Below are positions 44,127 through 52,914 of a DNA stretch of 64,000 nt, one piece after another. The translations under genes were made by a program, and so were the position numbers. This DNA comes from an uncultured Alphaproteobacteria bacterium. GTDB lineage: Bacteria; Pseudomonadota; Alphaproteobacteria; Rs-D84. The stretch is taken from NCBI GenBank assembly GCA_947367055.1, contig CANBCI010000002.1:224149-288148 (forward strand). The letters are read 5' to 3'. Numbering within the stretch: position 1 is the first letter of the stretch; every line of letters starts with the position of its first letter. The notes under the pieces are model-generated. The model made no database searches, was not told the origin of the DNA, and saw only the letters and a list, made by a program, of their open reading frames with translations.

Positions 44127-45241
44127 ATGCCGATTACCTCGAATAAAAATGTGATGATACCGGTTGCAATAACCATCCATACAATTGACGCAACAACCGC
44201 GCGCGTCGTCGCAATTCCAACAGACCCGGCGTCACGCCCGCATTTTATACCGTAATAGCACCCGCACAATCCGATTATAATGCCATATACCAGGCCGTGA
44301 AAAATCCCCACAGAAAAATTTCGCATATCAATTGCCTGCATTGTGTAGGCAAAATATTCGCCCGCCGGAATGCGCATTATCAACACGCCGATAAACGCCC
44401 CGCCCAGCACCGCCATTATGTCGGCCAGCATCGTCAATATTGGCATCATAAGGGTTAATGACACGACCCGCGGCAACACCAGAAAATCAATTTTGTTTAT
44501 CCCCATAGTATCCAATGCGTCCAATTCATCGTTTGTTTGCATTGTGCCGATTGTCGCTGCATACGACGCCCCGGTACGGCCCGCCATTATTATGCCGGTC
44601 ATCATTGCGCCCATAATGCGCACGGATGCAATCGCAACCAGACTGGCGACATAAATCTGCGCACCAAACAACTTTAACTGGGCCGCCCCGACAAAGGCTA
44701 GAATCAATCCGATTAAAAAACTGATAAGCGAAACAATCCCAATTGCGCGCGGCCCGACCGCATCAAGTGCGAAAAACCAATCCGTCGCGCGTGTCTGGGC
44801 GCATCCACGCACCATACGCGCAACAGACCTGCAAACGCGGCCGATAAATGCGACGCCACCGCATATCGCCGCATATGTTCGAATGGCGTATTCACCCAAA
44901 AATTCAACAAAAGACAACCTTTCGTCCAACACGCGCACGGCCGCCGGCGCCCCACGTCGCATCATTAACAGCATGCGCCGCGCCCCGGGCGGCATTCCCG
45001 AAATCTTTAATTCCAACCCATAATTTTCGGCCGCATCATGCAACTGATTTATAAACACCAAAAAAGACGAATCCCAAGTTTTCACACCACCCAGTGAAAC
45101 ATTTATTTTGTGTATTTTGCGGCGCCGAATTTCAGCAATAAAATCCCCCAGCGCCACATTTGCGCGAACAAAATCACCGACAACACATATTGCCGCCGTG
45201 TCATTTGAAAATTTGAAATCTATATTCACCCCACCCGCCAC
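44123..45241 (-). CDS. mlaE: Lipid-transport permease with N-terminal STAS-like domain (MlaE-like)
   Basis: 372 residues. Residues 1-105 form a STAS-like domain (VSLGGVKTWDSSFLVFINQL), fused to the MlaE permease (from about 165: VSLISFLIGLILAFVGAAQLKLFGA, MAGRTGASYAATIGTMQTNDELDAL). In E. coli the STAS protein MlaB is separate. The GTG at 45241 is taken; a second GTG at 45229 is possible. First gene of the mlaE-F-D-lipoprotein-ybaK operon, promoter at 45256-45284. Confidence 0.93.
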   Translation of the reverse strand: MAGGVNIDFKFSNDTAAICVVGDFVRANVALGDFIAEIRRRKIHKINVSLGGVKTWDSSFLVFINQLHDAAENYGLELKISGMPPGARRMLLMMRRGAPAAVRVLDERLSFVEFLGEYAIRTYAAICGGVAFIGRVCRSVARMVRGCAQTRATDWFFALDAVGPRAIGIVSLISFLIGLILAFVGAAQLKLFGAQIYVASLVAIASVRIMGAMMTGIIMAGRTGASYAATIGTMQTNDELDALDTMGINKIDFLVLPRVVSLTLMMPILTMLADIMAVLGGAFIGVLIMRIPAGEYFAYTMQAIDMRNFSVGIFHGLVYGIIIGLCGCYYGIKCGRDAGSVGIATTRAVVASIVWMVIATGIITFLFEVIGI

Positions 45242-45255
45242 TAAAATTGTTATAA

Positions 45256-45284
45256 ATTTTAACGATTTTACACTTTCAATGCAA
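45256..45284 (-). promoter_or_regulatory. Promoter of the mla operon
   Basis: Minus strand: TTGCAT (45284-45279), 17 nt, TAAAAT (45261-45256). Confidence 0.6.
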
Positions 45285-45328
45285 GTGTTTAGATTGCACC
45301 TATTCCTAAAAAATATGGATTAAAACAT

Positions 45329-45357
45329 TTGACATTATAATTTTATGATAGGATAAT
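45329..45357 (+). promoter_or_regulatory. Promoter of the outer-membrane barrel gene
   Basis: TTGACA (45329-45334), 17 nt, GATAAT (45352-45357). Confidence 0.7.
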
Positions 45358-45385
45358 TTTCCCATAACCAGAAAGGAGATAGATC

Positions 45386-46075
45386 ATGAAGAAAACACTT
45401 GGAATTATTGCATTGGCGGCAACCGCATCCACCGGTGCCATTGCGGCGGACATTACACCGTACGTCGGCCTGGGCGTGGTCGTTGACAAGGCGGGCACAT
45501 CCGCAAAGCGCGTCGGATTCAATCCGCAACTTGCCACAATAATAAACCCCGGTGCGGGCATTGTCGAAGATGCCGGCGGCGACATGAAATTTGATGCCGC
45601 GATTGCGGGCGAAATTACAGCCGGTATAAAATGGGGCCACTTGCGCGGTGAATTGGAATTCGCCCTGCGCAGTGCATCCGAAGATGATTACACAATCTTT
45701 TCCGGACCCATGGGGCCAATCACACTTAACGCGTCAACAAAAACGTCTGTAAAGCACAATTCCTACATGGCGAATGTGTATTATGATTTCGAAATCAAGA
45801 ACTCAAACTGGTCGCCGTATATCGGTGCGGGTATCGGCGTCGGAACATATGAGCAAAAGGCGACAGTTAATGTCAGCGTTAACGGCAACCCGATTCCAGT
45901 TGACGGCATAAAGAATGATAAAACGGAATTTGAATGGCAGGTGGCGCTGGGCACCGCGTATCACTTTACTGACAACTGGGCGGCGGATATTGCGTATCGC
46001 TTTAATTCGTCCACAATCGCCGGCGAATTTGTGTACGCCCATGAATTGAAAGTTGGGGCCCGCTATTCGTTTTAA
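45386..46075 (+). CDS. Outer-membrane beta-barrel protein
   Basis: 229 residues. Signal peptide MKKTLGIIALAATASTGAIAA, then alternating strands (TPYVGLGVVVD, GEITAGIKWGHLRGELEFAL, NVYYDFEI, WSPYIGAGIGVG, WQVALGTAYHF, ADIAYRF) ending in HELKVGARYSF with the terminal Phe recognised by BamA. Size fits an eight-stranded Opa/OmpA-like barrel. Strong ribosome site AAAGGAGAT. Confidence 0.88.
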   Translation: MKKTLGIIALAATASTGAIAADITPYVGLGVVVDKAGTSAKRVGFNPQLATIINPGAGIVEDAGGDMKFDAAIAGEITAGIKWGHLRGELEFALRSASEDDYTIFSGPMGPITLNASTKTSVKHNSYMANVYYDFEIKNSNWSPYIGAGIGVGTYEQKATVNVSVNGNPIPVDGIKNDKTEFEWQVALGTAYHFTDNWAADIAYRFNSSTIAGEFVYAHELKVGARYSF

Positions 46076-46093
46076 TTTACGAATACGAAAAAC

Positions 46094-46122
46094 AAACCGC
46101 GCCATTTTCGGTGCGGTTTTTT
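46094..46122. terminator. Bidirectional terminator, barrel/usher
   Basis: AAACCGCGCC / GGTGCGGTTT stem with T-run. Confidence 0.8.
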
Positions 46123-46132
46123 ATTACCCGCA

Positions 46133-48670
46133 CTACATCTTGGAAAGCGGGGTCTTTATCGTTTGAAACGCGCGGTCAATTTTTATGTTCATTCGGCCGG
46201 TGACCTGGCCTTTTGAATTTACGACGCATAAAGTGTAATCGCCGTATTTTATGCCATTGAATACAAATCCGCCGTTTGAATCCGCACGGCGCGTCGCAAC
46301 AATTTCACCGTTCGCGTCCTGAATATATATCATGTACACCATATTCGGGGCAAAGGATATCAATTGCCCTTCTATTGCGCCCAAATGATTAAACACTATG
46401 TCAATCGGCCGAACCGCACCGGGGCGCAGAACCAGTTTTTGTTCCGTCCATTCCGGAACCAGTGACAGGTCGGATACATTTTGTTCGTCCACGACAATCA
46501 TAGATTTTTGATATGGTTCCAGATTTGTAATGATTGCATCGCCATTGGCATCGGTCAAAGACGGTGCCTCGCGACCGTTCACAATCAGTGCGACATCCGG
46601 TACGGGCGCCCCCGTGTTGTCCGTCGCATGCGCGTATATTGTTCCGTAATCAATCATCTGGTTTTCCGAATTTGCAAACAAGCGCACAGAATCTGGGACA
46701 CGGCCCACACTAATGTTATAAGTCAGCCCCAACGACAGGTTTCGTTCCGTATCAATGGCGGCGTTAAAATTCAACCCACCAAAGCGGAACAGTCGCCCAA
46801 TGCCAATTCCCAAAGTATCCACATCCGCGCCATTGCCATAATTTGACCGACAATCATGTGTCCATGTCGCGGAAACGAATGTATTTTTATCCCACCGGTA
46901 TTCAACAAAAGCCCCATAATCGCGCATCATATTGTCAGGCAGCGTCTGGTATCGTGCGCGGCCGTTGGCACGCATGCGACCATATGTTGCCTGAAACATT
47001 GCGTCAATATAGTTTTCAGATTGCCCGACATCGCGCCGCCATGTGTTTTCAATGGTAAAGTTATAATAGCGCATAAAACTGGGTGACAGGCGCGCGGTCA
47101 CTTCGTGATATTTATCACCATTATGCCCTTCGCGCGTTGTGTATGCGACATAATACGGTGTATTAATCCATGGAATGTTTCCGGTCAAACGACCTTCAAA
47201 TAAATTGCGCAAATATGTATTCTGATAAAAGGATATCGGCGATTTCATATCGCCGTAATATTCATAGCGCCCAAACAAAGTCCCGATATAAACATCGCCC
47301 TGGGCATCAACGTGGTGGCCGACGGCGCCACGATTCAAATTCAAATTGGCGTTATATTGCACCGACAGACCGTTTAACGACAACTGCGCCCCCAGCGTTC
47401 CAAACTGGTGCGTTTTTCGCGGATTTATGGCATCTTCGGCATTAGCAAAACCGGAAATCAACGTAACATAATCTGACAGGCCATAATAAAATGTAGTGTC
47501 TGCCGCAATCTTGTCCGACGGATTAACATAGGGTTCATTCGTTTCAATAACATATCTGTTCGGCTGCATCGCGGTAATGTTATAGCCGAACTGGCCCGCG
47601 CCAACCGGCGAAGTACCCGAATAATAACGGCGCGGAATTTCGCGTACCTCGCCATACGGGCCATATAACATAACCCGAAAATCATTCAAACCATAATTAA
47701 CCGGTATGTTGTTAAATTCATACCTGCCGCTAATGGACGATTGGCGAAAACCTATCAATTGGTTGTTAAGGTATAATTCCGCTTCCCAGCCGGCTGGCAT
47801 GGGGCCCGTAATATCAATCGTCTTATCCGCAGACACGACCAAATCTTTAAAAGAACTGGCCATTACACCACGGCCGACAGATGCGTTGTAAAACATGTTC
47901 CCCTGAACACCGGTAATATCACCCGCCGCAAACCGAACCAGGTTTAGGGCGTTTCCAGGTTCGTCCAACAATGTTCGCCCCGCGCTTATCCGCGCGCGCA
48001 TTTCATTTAAGTTGGCGTTTCCCGCGTCGTCCCCAAACAATGTCGCGCGCGTGTCCAGCCCCGCAAAAATCGCACCGATGTTTGCCTGATAATAACTGTT
48101 GTGCGCATGTCCGTAGTCATCACGGTCAATATGCCGGAAATTATGATTGTATCTGTAAATAAAGTCTATTACCGGAAATGTAAAATAACGATTATCAAAT
48201 TTATAATCTGCAAATGTATCATATGCCGGAGCACGCGGCATTGACATACGACGCACGGAATTTCTGCTTTCCATTTCAACCGGCAATACCATATCCGATG
48301 TTATATCCAGCCGCATTTCAGACACATCAACATTTAATTTTATTGGAATCAACCTTTCATACGCGTCAATTGAATAAAAGTTTCGGCCGTTAAATGTGTG
48401 GCCGATCATGGACTCGTCCAGTCTGAACGAATGACCGGAAACATGCCCTTGTAACGTGGCAGCATCATATTGCGCACGCAATGCGCCAATCATGTCGGCC
48501 CAATCTAAATAATAAACACCGGAAACATCGGCGACATGCACAACATCACCGGTGGCAACGCCGCCTATGTTCGGTTCCAGCAGCAGCAATTCCAACGCCC
48601 CGGACGGCGATGCCGCAATAATCGTCGCACCACAAAGAATACTATATGCGCCACGCATCCATGGTTTCAT
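46133..48670 (-). CDS. Fimbrial outer-membrane usher (TcfC/CS1-like)
   Basis: 845 residues. After a signal peptide comes an N-terminal domain, a long beta-barrel region (many Y/F-rich strands such as GIGRLFRFGGLNFNAAIDTERNLSLGLTYNI) and C-terminal beta-sandwich modules with GAPVPDVALIVNG...TDANGDAIITNL, like the carboxypeptidase-regulatory modules of alternative ushers. It would form the pore exporting the DUF4402 subunits. ATG 48670 is chosen over TTG 48685; both overlap the chaperone gene. Last gene of the operon starting at 50811. Confidence 0.8.
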   Translation of the reverse strand: MKPWMRGAYSILCGATIIAASPSGALELLLLEPNIGGVATGDVVHVADVSGVYYLDWADMIGALRAQYDAATLQGHVSGHSFRLDESMIGHTFNGRNFYSIDAYERLIPIKLNVDVSEMRLDITSDMVLPVEMESRNSVRRMSMPRAPAYDTFADYKFDNRYFTFPVIDFIYRYNHNFRHIDRDDYGHAHNSYYQANIGAIFAGLDTRATLFGDDAGNANLNEMRARISAGRTLLDEPGNALNLVRFAAGDITGVQGNMFYNASVGRGVMASSFKDLVVSADKTIDITGPMPAGWEAELYLNNQLIGFRQSSISGRYEFNNIPVNYGLNDFRVMLYGPYGEVREIPRRYYSGTSPVGAGQFGYNITAMQPNRYVIETNEPYVNPSDKIAADTTFYYGLSDYVTLISGFANAEDAINPRKTHQFGTLGAQLSLNGLSVQYNANLNLNRGAVGHHVDAQGDVYIGTLFGRYEYYGDMKSPISFYQNTYLRNLFEGRLTGNIPWINTPYYVAYTTREGHNGDKYHEVTARLSPSFMRYYNFTIENTWRRDVGQSENYIDAMFQATYGRMRANGRARYQTLPDNMMRDYGAFVEYRWDKNTFVSATWTHDCRSNYGNGADVDTLGIGIGRLFRFGGLNFNAAIDTERNLSLGLTYNISVGRVPDSVRLFANSENQMIDYGTIYAHATDNTGAPVPDVALIVNGREAPSLTDANGDAIITNLEPYQKSMIVVDEQNVSDLSLVPEWTEQKLVLRPGAVRPIDIVFNHLGAIEGQLISFAPNMVYMIYIQDANGEIVATRRADSNGGFVFNGIKYGDYTLCVVNSKGQVTGRMNIKIDRAFQTIKTPLSKM

Positions 48671-49415
48671 GTGTTGTCTCGTCAATTAGTTTTACAACGG
48701 TGTCCGATCCGGGGCGCCGGGTAAGCGGAATTTTTACCACGCGCGCCGGCGTTGTCATAAATATTCGGAATTTTGACACACGCCCCAATTCCACACCATC
48801 ATCCGTCACAACCAGCGTGCCGTAAAAGGAACGGTTTCCGTCACGCAAAACCATGACGGCCGCAACCGGGTTTGTGTTTGCCTTGAATATCTCAACACTG
48901 CTTATCTTGGCCGACGCATGCGGCGCCCCCTTTTCAATCATGACCGGAATTGACACCGCATAAAGCGCACGCAAATCAATGTTAATACCGTCACTGGAAA
49001 CCGATTTATCTTGTTCCATATCCGCTTCATCGGGCAATTCGCGTATCATCAGATGCGATACATATTCACCATTGTCTGCCGCCGCCATGGACCGGCGTGC
49101 GACACGCACAACCTGGGACTGGCGCGGGGCCAATGTGACGCGCCGCGGTGCCCAGTCAAGATAAGTGTCCGCAAACGGATTACCGGGAACGGGATTTGAA
49201 ACAGTCTTGTACTCGCCATCAGAATTTTGTGAAAAATTAACCATGCTGATGTCATATGTTTTCGGTTTGTCCGATGTGTTTGTAAAACGCAAACTGTCGG
49301 TGCGCTTTGCGCTGTCGGCATCAAATTCCATTGAAAATGTTGTCAGAGAAATGTTTGCCCATCCGATTCCGCATGGCAAAATCCACATCAAAATAAAAAA
49401 CAAAAATCGAAACAT
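48642..49415 (-). CDS. Periplasmic fimbrial chaperone
   Basis: 257 residues. Signal peptide about 1-20, then two Ig-like domains. The first has SLRFTNTSDKPKTYDISM and RVTLAPRQSQVVRVARR (the Arg-rich G1-strand region); the second has KISSVEIFKANTNPVAAVMVLRDGN. Chaperones of this kind hold pilus subunits by donor-strand complementation. It lies between the subunit genes and the usher. Confidence 0.85.
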   Translation of the reverse strand: MFRFLFFILMWILPCGIGWANISLTTFSMEFDADSAKRTDSLRFTNTSDKPKTYDISMVNFSQNSDGEYKTVSNPVPGNPFADTYLDWAPRRVTLAPRQSQVVRVARRSMAAADNGEYVSHLMIRELPDEADMEQDKSVSSDGINIDLRALYAVSIPVMIEKGAPHASAKISSVEIFKANTNPVAAVMVLRDGNRSFYGTLVVTDDGVELGRVSKFRIFMTTPARVVKIPLTRRPGSDTVVKLIDETTHETMDAWRI

Positions 49416-49429
49416 AAAATTCCTCCGCC

Positions 49430-50335
49430 TTAATAATTTACCGTTATGGTATAAGTACCGTTATATGTCCCCGGGGCCTGATTGGCATTCACCGATAGCG
49501 ATGCGCCAACATTTACCGTCATATTGCCGGACGCATCCAATGTAACATTTGCGTCCGCCGGGCTGCGAACAAAATTCGACACCGTCATCGCGGCGCCGGG
49601 GCCTGTTAATGTTGTCGACTGTGGCAGGACAATGGACACCGCCGTATTCGGATTGCCGGTTACCGCAAACGATGCAGCCGCCCCCGGCATAGATTGAATC
49701 AGACGAACGCCCGCCGCGCCGGATGTAATACTGCGTGAACCGGCGGCGGACATTGCAATTACGGAATTACCACCGGTGACCTCAACCGCGCCAAAATTCA
49801 GTGCACGCGTTTGCGTAATGCCCAGTGTGCGCCACAATGTCAATGTAATTGGCAATGTCACCGTCGCCGTTCCGCCCAGCAATGAATTGCCGCGTATTTG
49901 AACAGAGCCTGTATAATTACCCGGCGTTGATGCGGATGTAAAAGTCATGGTTCCGCCAACATTCGCAACCGCCGTCGGATTTAACAGTGATATTTGCAAA
50001 TTCGGCGTTATTGTAAAGTTGTTAACAGTGACGGTGCCGCCACTGCCGTTACTTAACACAACCGAAGAGCTTAAAAATGTCATATTGACAACATCCGCAA
50101 CCGCGGACAGGCCACTGCCGGTAAAATTAACCTGGCCGGCATAGTGGGCGGTACCGGATGGCGCGGCGGTCAATCCGGTACGCGTTATGTTCCCATTTAA
50201 TGCAACAACCGCGTTTCCTGATGCGGCGGTCGGCACCTGGGTCCCGAACGACAGGTTCTTGACCACACTAAACGTAGCTGCACGCGCCGCGACCGGCGCC
50301 ATTACACACAAAACCCACCCACAAAATACACGCAT
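49430..50335 (-). CDS. DUF4402 fimbrial subunit, double-domain
   Basis: 301 residues. Signal peptide (to about 20), then two beta-sandwich parts: about 22-160 and a C-terminal DUF4402 domain (about 165-301) with LGITQTRALNFGAVEV and ending NQAPGTYNGTYTITVNY. Composition is Thr/Ser/Gly/Ala-rich with no Cys after the signal. The start ATG overlaps the previous stop (TGATG). Probably a tip or adaptor subunit, since the neighbour has one domain. Confidence 0.8.
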   Translation of the reverse strand: MRVFCGWVLCVMAPVAARAATFSVVKNLSFGTQVPTAASGNAVVALNGNITRTGLTAAPSGTAHYAGQVNFTGSGLSAVADVVNMTFLSSSVVLSNGSGGTVTVNNFTITPNLQISLLNPTAVANVGGTMTFTSASTPGNYTGSVQIRGNSLLGGTATVTLPITLTLWRTLGITQTRALNFGAVEVTGGNSVIAMSAAGSRSITSGAAGVRLIQSMPGAAASFAVTGNPNTAVSIVLPQSTTLTGPGAAMTVSNFVRSPADANVTLDASGNMTVNVGASLSVNANQAPGTYNGTYTITVNY

Positions 50336-50811
50336 CAATAATTAACCGTAACGGTATAAGTTCCCGTATATGTACCGGGCGCCTGGTTTGCGCCGACATT
50401 CAAATTCGCACCGACATTCAACGCCAAATTCCCGGATGCGTCGGTTGTGTTGCTGGCCGGGGTTGTTGTGGATGTAAATGTGTCAACCGTCATGGAATTA
50501 GCGCCACTGGTGACCGTACCATTTGAAAAACTTATGGTCAATGCAGTTGACGGCGCCGCGGTAATATCAAAATGCCCCGCCGTCGCGGTTCCATACGTGG
50601 TAAGTGTTGCCGATGTAGCGGCCCCGGCCGGTGACAATGTGACAACACCTGCAGTCGCCGCGGGATTTACAATACCAAAATTCATCTGCTGTGTCTGTGT
50701 GGCGGTGATTGCCCGTTGAATAATAACGGACGCATTTCCGGTTGCGGTGACTGCATGCGCAGTACCGTTCAATCCGACAATGGCCCCAATAATAAATATA
50801 TATTTTTTCAT
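50335..50811 (-). CDS. DUF4402 fimbrial major subunit candidate
   Basis: 158 residues. Signal peptide MKKYIFIIGAIVGLNGTAHA, one DUF4402 domain (ITATQTQQMNFGIVNPA ... NQAPGTYTGTYTVTVNY). The last 16 residues nearly equal those of the next gene's product, alternating as a beta-strand would for donor-strand exchange. First gene of the operon, with the strongest ribosome site of the four (AAAGGAGG). Confidence 0.82.
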   Translation of the reverse strand: MKKYIFIIGAIVGLNGTAHAVTATGNASVIIQRAITATQTQQMNFGIVNPAATAGVVTLSPAGAATSATLTTYGTATAGHFDITAAPSTALTISFSNGTVTSGANSMTVDTFTSTTTPASNTTDASGNLALNVGANLNVGANQAPGTYTGTYTVTVNY

Positions 50812-50966
50812 GGTTGGATTCCTCCTTTGTATCTAACATTTTATTAGACAAAGGGTGGAATTGCCACGGGCACATATTCCCATATATTGAGATTGTACAT
50901 CTATAACTAAATTACTTTGTTGTCATCATATAAAAAACACGCCAATACAGGCACAAACAGAAACTT

Positions 50967-51182
50967 TCATTTATGATTTTTTACAGCCTCTATCGCAAAT
51001 GGGATAAATATTATCGAACAAAATATCATTGCGAAGCAATCTATCAATATCAAGCAATCATACCCACAAAGGAAGTAGAATAGCCCTTCCCATTTCCAAT
51101 TATTTAGCAGTCCAGCTAAGTCATTCCAGAAGAACAAACCCAGGCAAACAACACTGCCAATAAAATCAAAATACCGCTTCAT
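50967..51182 (-). CDS. Small two-pass membrane protein after L,D-transpeptidase remnant
   Basis: 71 residues (MKRYFDFIGSVVCLGLFFWND...), mostly two membrane segments (about 8-22 and 38-62), six Cys. The ATG at 51182 overlaps the stop of the remnant upstream as TGATG, so it was once translationally coupled; it also lies 7 nt after a TAAAAT box, so it can now be leaderless. The pairing of a cell-wall enzyme with a tiny membrane protein resembles toxin-immunity layouts; this is inference. Confidence 0.5.
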   Translation of the reverse strand: MKRYFDFIGSVVCLGLFFWNDLAGLLNNWKWEGLFYFLCGYDCLILIDCFAMIFCSIIFIPFAIEAVKNHK

Positions 51183-51388
51183 CAATTGTATTTTATATTG
51201 ACAATCAAATCTTGTCCATTTGTTCCAAACCATTTTGTAAAATCCCCTATTTGTGATGTTAAATCTATACATCCATTAGAACCCGGCTCCCAACCACCAT
51301 GAACACTAAATCTATCGCGACCGTATGTGTTGGTTTCTTTGGACGGTTCCAACCAAACACGAAAGTTTCCGAATGTTATTACGTTTGA
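51182..51388 (-). pseudogene. Remnant of an L,D-transpeptidase-like (DUF2778/Tlde1-type) gene
   Basis: An open frame of 68 codons with no ATG start (first possible start is TTG at 51352) reads RFSVHGGWEPGSNGCIDL, the His...Gly-Ser-x-Gly-Cys active-site block of YkuD/DUF2778 enzymes, then a normal-looking C terminus (LIVNIKYN). The N-terminal two thirds are missing: a TAG precedes and the opposite-strand gene at 51422 follows. It appears truncated by rearrangement. Confidence 0.65.
51190..51218 (-). promoter_or_regulatory. Promoter of the 51182 gene, leaderless geometry
   Basis: Minus strand: TGGACA (51218-51213), 17 nt, TAAAAT (51195-51190), 7 nt to ATG. It lies inside the transpeptidase remnant. 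Confidence 0.45.
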
Positions 51389-51413
51389 CTAAGTACAAAA
51401 AAACGGTTAGAAT
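51385..51413 (+). promoter_or_regulatory. Promoter of the 51422 gene, leaderless geometry
   Basis: TTGACT (51385-51390), 17 nt, TAGAAT (51408-51413), 8 nt to ATG. Confidence 0.6.
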
Positions 51414-51421
51414 ACTCATGT

Positions 51422-51829
51422 ATGAGAATAGGTCTTTTCGTATTTTTTATAGCAGTTATAAACTTTTCGAGTGGTTTTGCCGCATCGTTTCAGACAGAAA
51501 TTGCCTTATGTGACGAAGTGTATGAAAAACAGTCCAAAAAATCCGGCTCCACCATATCCATTATACAATCTTTAAACGCGTATACCGACTGTTATCAAAA
51601 AATTGTCTTTAAGATTATTGACGCGGAATACGCGCAAAATGCGGATAAAATGAAACAGAATTTCATAGCATATATAGATGCGGCCGGTGAAATGACTGGT
51701 TTCATTGACCGACCGGATTCATGCTATCCGCAATGCGGAACGACTGTTGGTATAAATGCTGCCACCGCAAGACGTGACGCGGCCAAACAATACCTAGAGT
51801 CACTCTTAAATAGCAGTTCTGGGATATAA
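51422..51829 (+). CDS. Small secreted protein with four Cys
   Basis: 135 residues. Signal peptide MRIGLFVFFIAVINFSSGFA, then helical sequence with Cys at 30, 57, 101 and 105. LNAYTDCYQKIVFKIIDAEY faintly recalls LprI-type lysozyme-inhibitor helices, too weak for a call, though the convergent neighbour is a lysozyme. An overlapping ATG at 51418 is out of frame. Confidence 0.55.
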   Translation: MRIGLFVFFIAVINFSSGFAASFQTEIALCDEVYEKQSKKSGSTISIIQSLNAYTDCYQKIVFKIIDAEYAQNADKMKQNFIAYIDAAGEMTGFIDRPDSCYPQCGTTVGINAATARRDAAKQYLESLLNSSSGI

Positions 51830-51835
51830 AATTTA

Positions 51836-52582
51836 TCAATAACCACTGTAATCATTATTTTTATATAATCGCCATTCTGCATCTCGGCGACTATCTAAAA
51901 CTCCATGATTTCTGAACGCTTTCCAAGCCGATTCTTGTGTAGGATATGTATTACTACGAAAATCCTTGTCATTAATATACTTACGAATGGTCGATTGGAA
52001 TAAGCCCCTATTAACATTTTCTGGTGCGGCAGATCCAGGCCCGATATTAAACACCAATGATACAAGTGCATCATATTGATGCTGTGGCATCGCTATTAAA
52101 ATATCATGGTCTATTTGTTTATCTATTATGTCATAGGTGAACTGTAAATCCCGCTGGAATAACTCTGTCGCTTCTGTTTCCGTCAACCCTTTACTAAAAT
52201 CTTCGCCTGGTTTAATAAGGTGTCCATAACCAATCGTTGCGCCCGCTGGCAATGGCGCGCCGCCTTGGACGGGCCGCCCAGTTACATCATTATAGATAAC
52301 ATGTTTGCCGTCCACCTTTACAAATCCTTCCAGTTTTTTTAGCCATTCTATCCCTCTATCGCTTATTTTCATATGTTTGATATCCTTTTTAGTTTTATTC
52401 ATGTTTTCTTTTGTCGAATATAATTTACTGTTGACGATGTGACCTGTGGGGTCTATTACATCCTCGGTTATGGTACAGCGACAATTGGGATGCACCGGTA
52501 TTTGCGGAATATCATCCTTCGCTTTCATATATCTCGCCATCGCGCGATGCACATGCGTCACAGGTGTTATCGCCGTCTTCAC
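51836..52582 (-). CDS. Phage-type lysozyme (GH24) with MuF-like N-terminal remnant
   Basis: Residues 71-248 are a T4-type muramidase: E85 in KLEGF, D99 in YNDVTG and T116 in TIGYGH fit the E-D-T triad. Residues 20-45 (DIPQIPVHPNCRCTITEDV) match the end of MuF/phage head-morphogenesis proteins. The frame is open to a GTG at 52582; an ATG at 52372 with AAGGA 12 nt upstream would give lysozyme alone (178 residues). No holin, spanin or other phage gene is near, so this is a stranded phage piece or a reused effector. Confidence 0.8.
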   Translation of the reverse strand: MKTAITPVTHVHRAMARYMKAKDDIPQIPVHPNCRCTITEDVIDPTGHIVNSKLYSTKENMNKTKKDIKHMKISDRGIEWLKKLEGFVKVDGKHVIYNDVTGRPVQGGAPLPAGATIGYGHLIKPGEDFSKGLTETEATELFQRDLQFTYDIIDKQIDHDILIAMPQHQYDALVSLVFNIGPGSAAPENVNRGLFQSTIRKYINDKDFRSNTYPTQESAWKAFRNHGVLDSRRDAEWRLYKNNDYSGY

Positions 52583-52801
52583 TATGCCTTGCTATTTTTA
52601 TCCATATATGCAGGCGAAGTTATTAAATCCCGTAAAAACTTTGGTGTTTTCATTTGTGATTCCTTTTGTACATAAAAAATCCCAGCAGCCGGCGGGACAA
52701 TAAAAAACAGCGACAAATGTCGCCTTTAACCTTGTTATTTATTATACCATAAATCGTGATAAAATGCAATATATAAAACCCGCCATGCGGCGGGTAAATC
52801 C

Positions 52802-52892
52802 TGGCGGAGACGAAGGGATTCGAACCCTTGATACCGTTGCCGGTATACTACATTTCCAATGTAGCGCACTAGACCAACTATGCGACGTCTCC
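52802..52892 (-). tRNA. tRNA-Ser (GGA)
   Basis: Minus strand: acceptor GGAGACG/CGTCTCC, long variable arm, anticodon GGA (52857-52855), CCA encoded. The 52583-52801 gap holds nothing else recognisable. Confidence 0.96.
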
Positions 52893-52914
52893 TAAAAACA
52901 TACCGGAGACGAGA

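Noticed and set aside
46133..50811. Type V or curli secretion for the DUF4402 proteins
   Set aside because: No translocator domain or CsgG-like protein; a PapD-like chaperone and usher are adjacent.
51418..51421. ATG overlapping the start of the 51422 gene
   Set aside because: Out of frame with the signal peptide and quickly stops.
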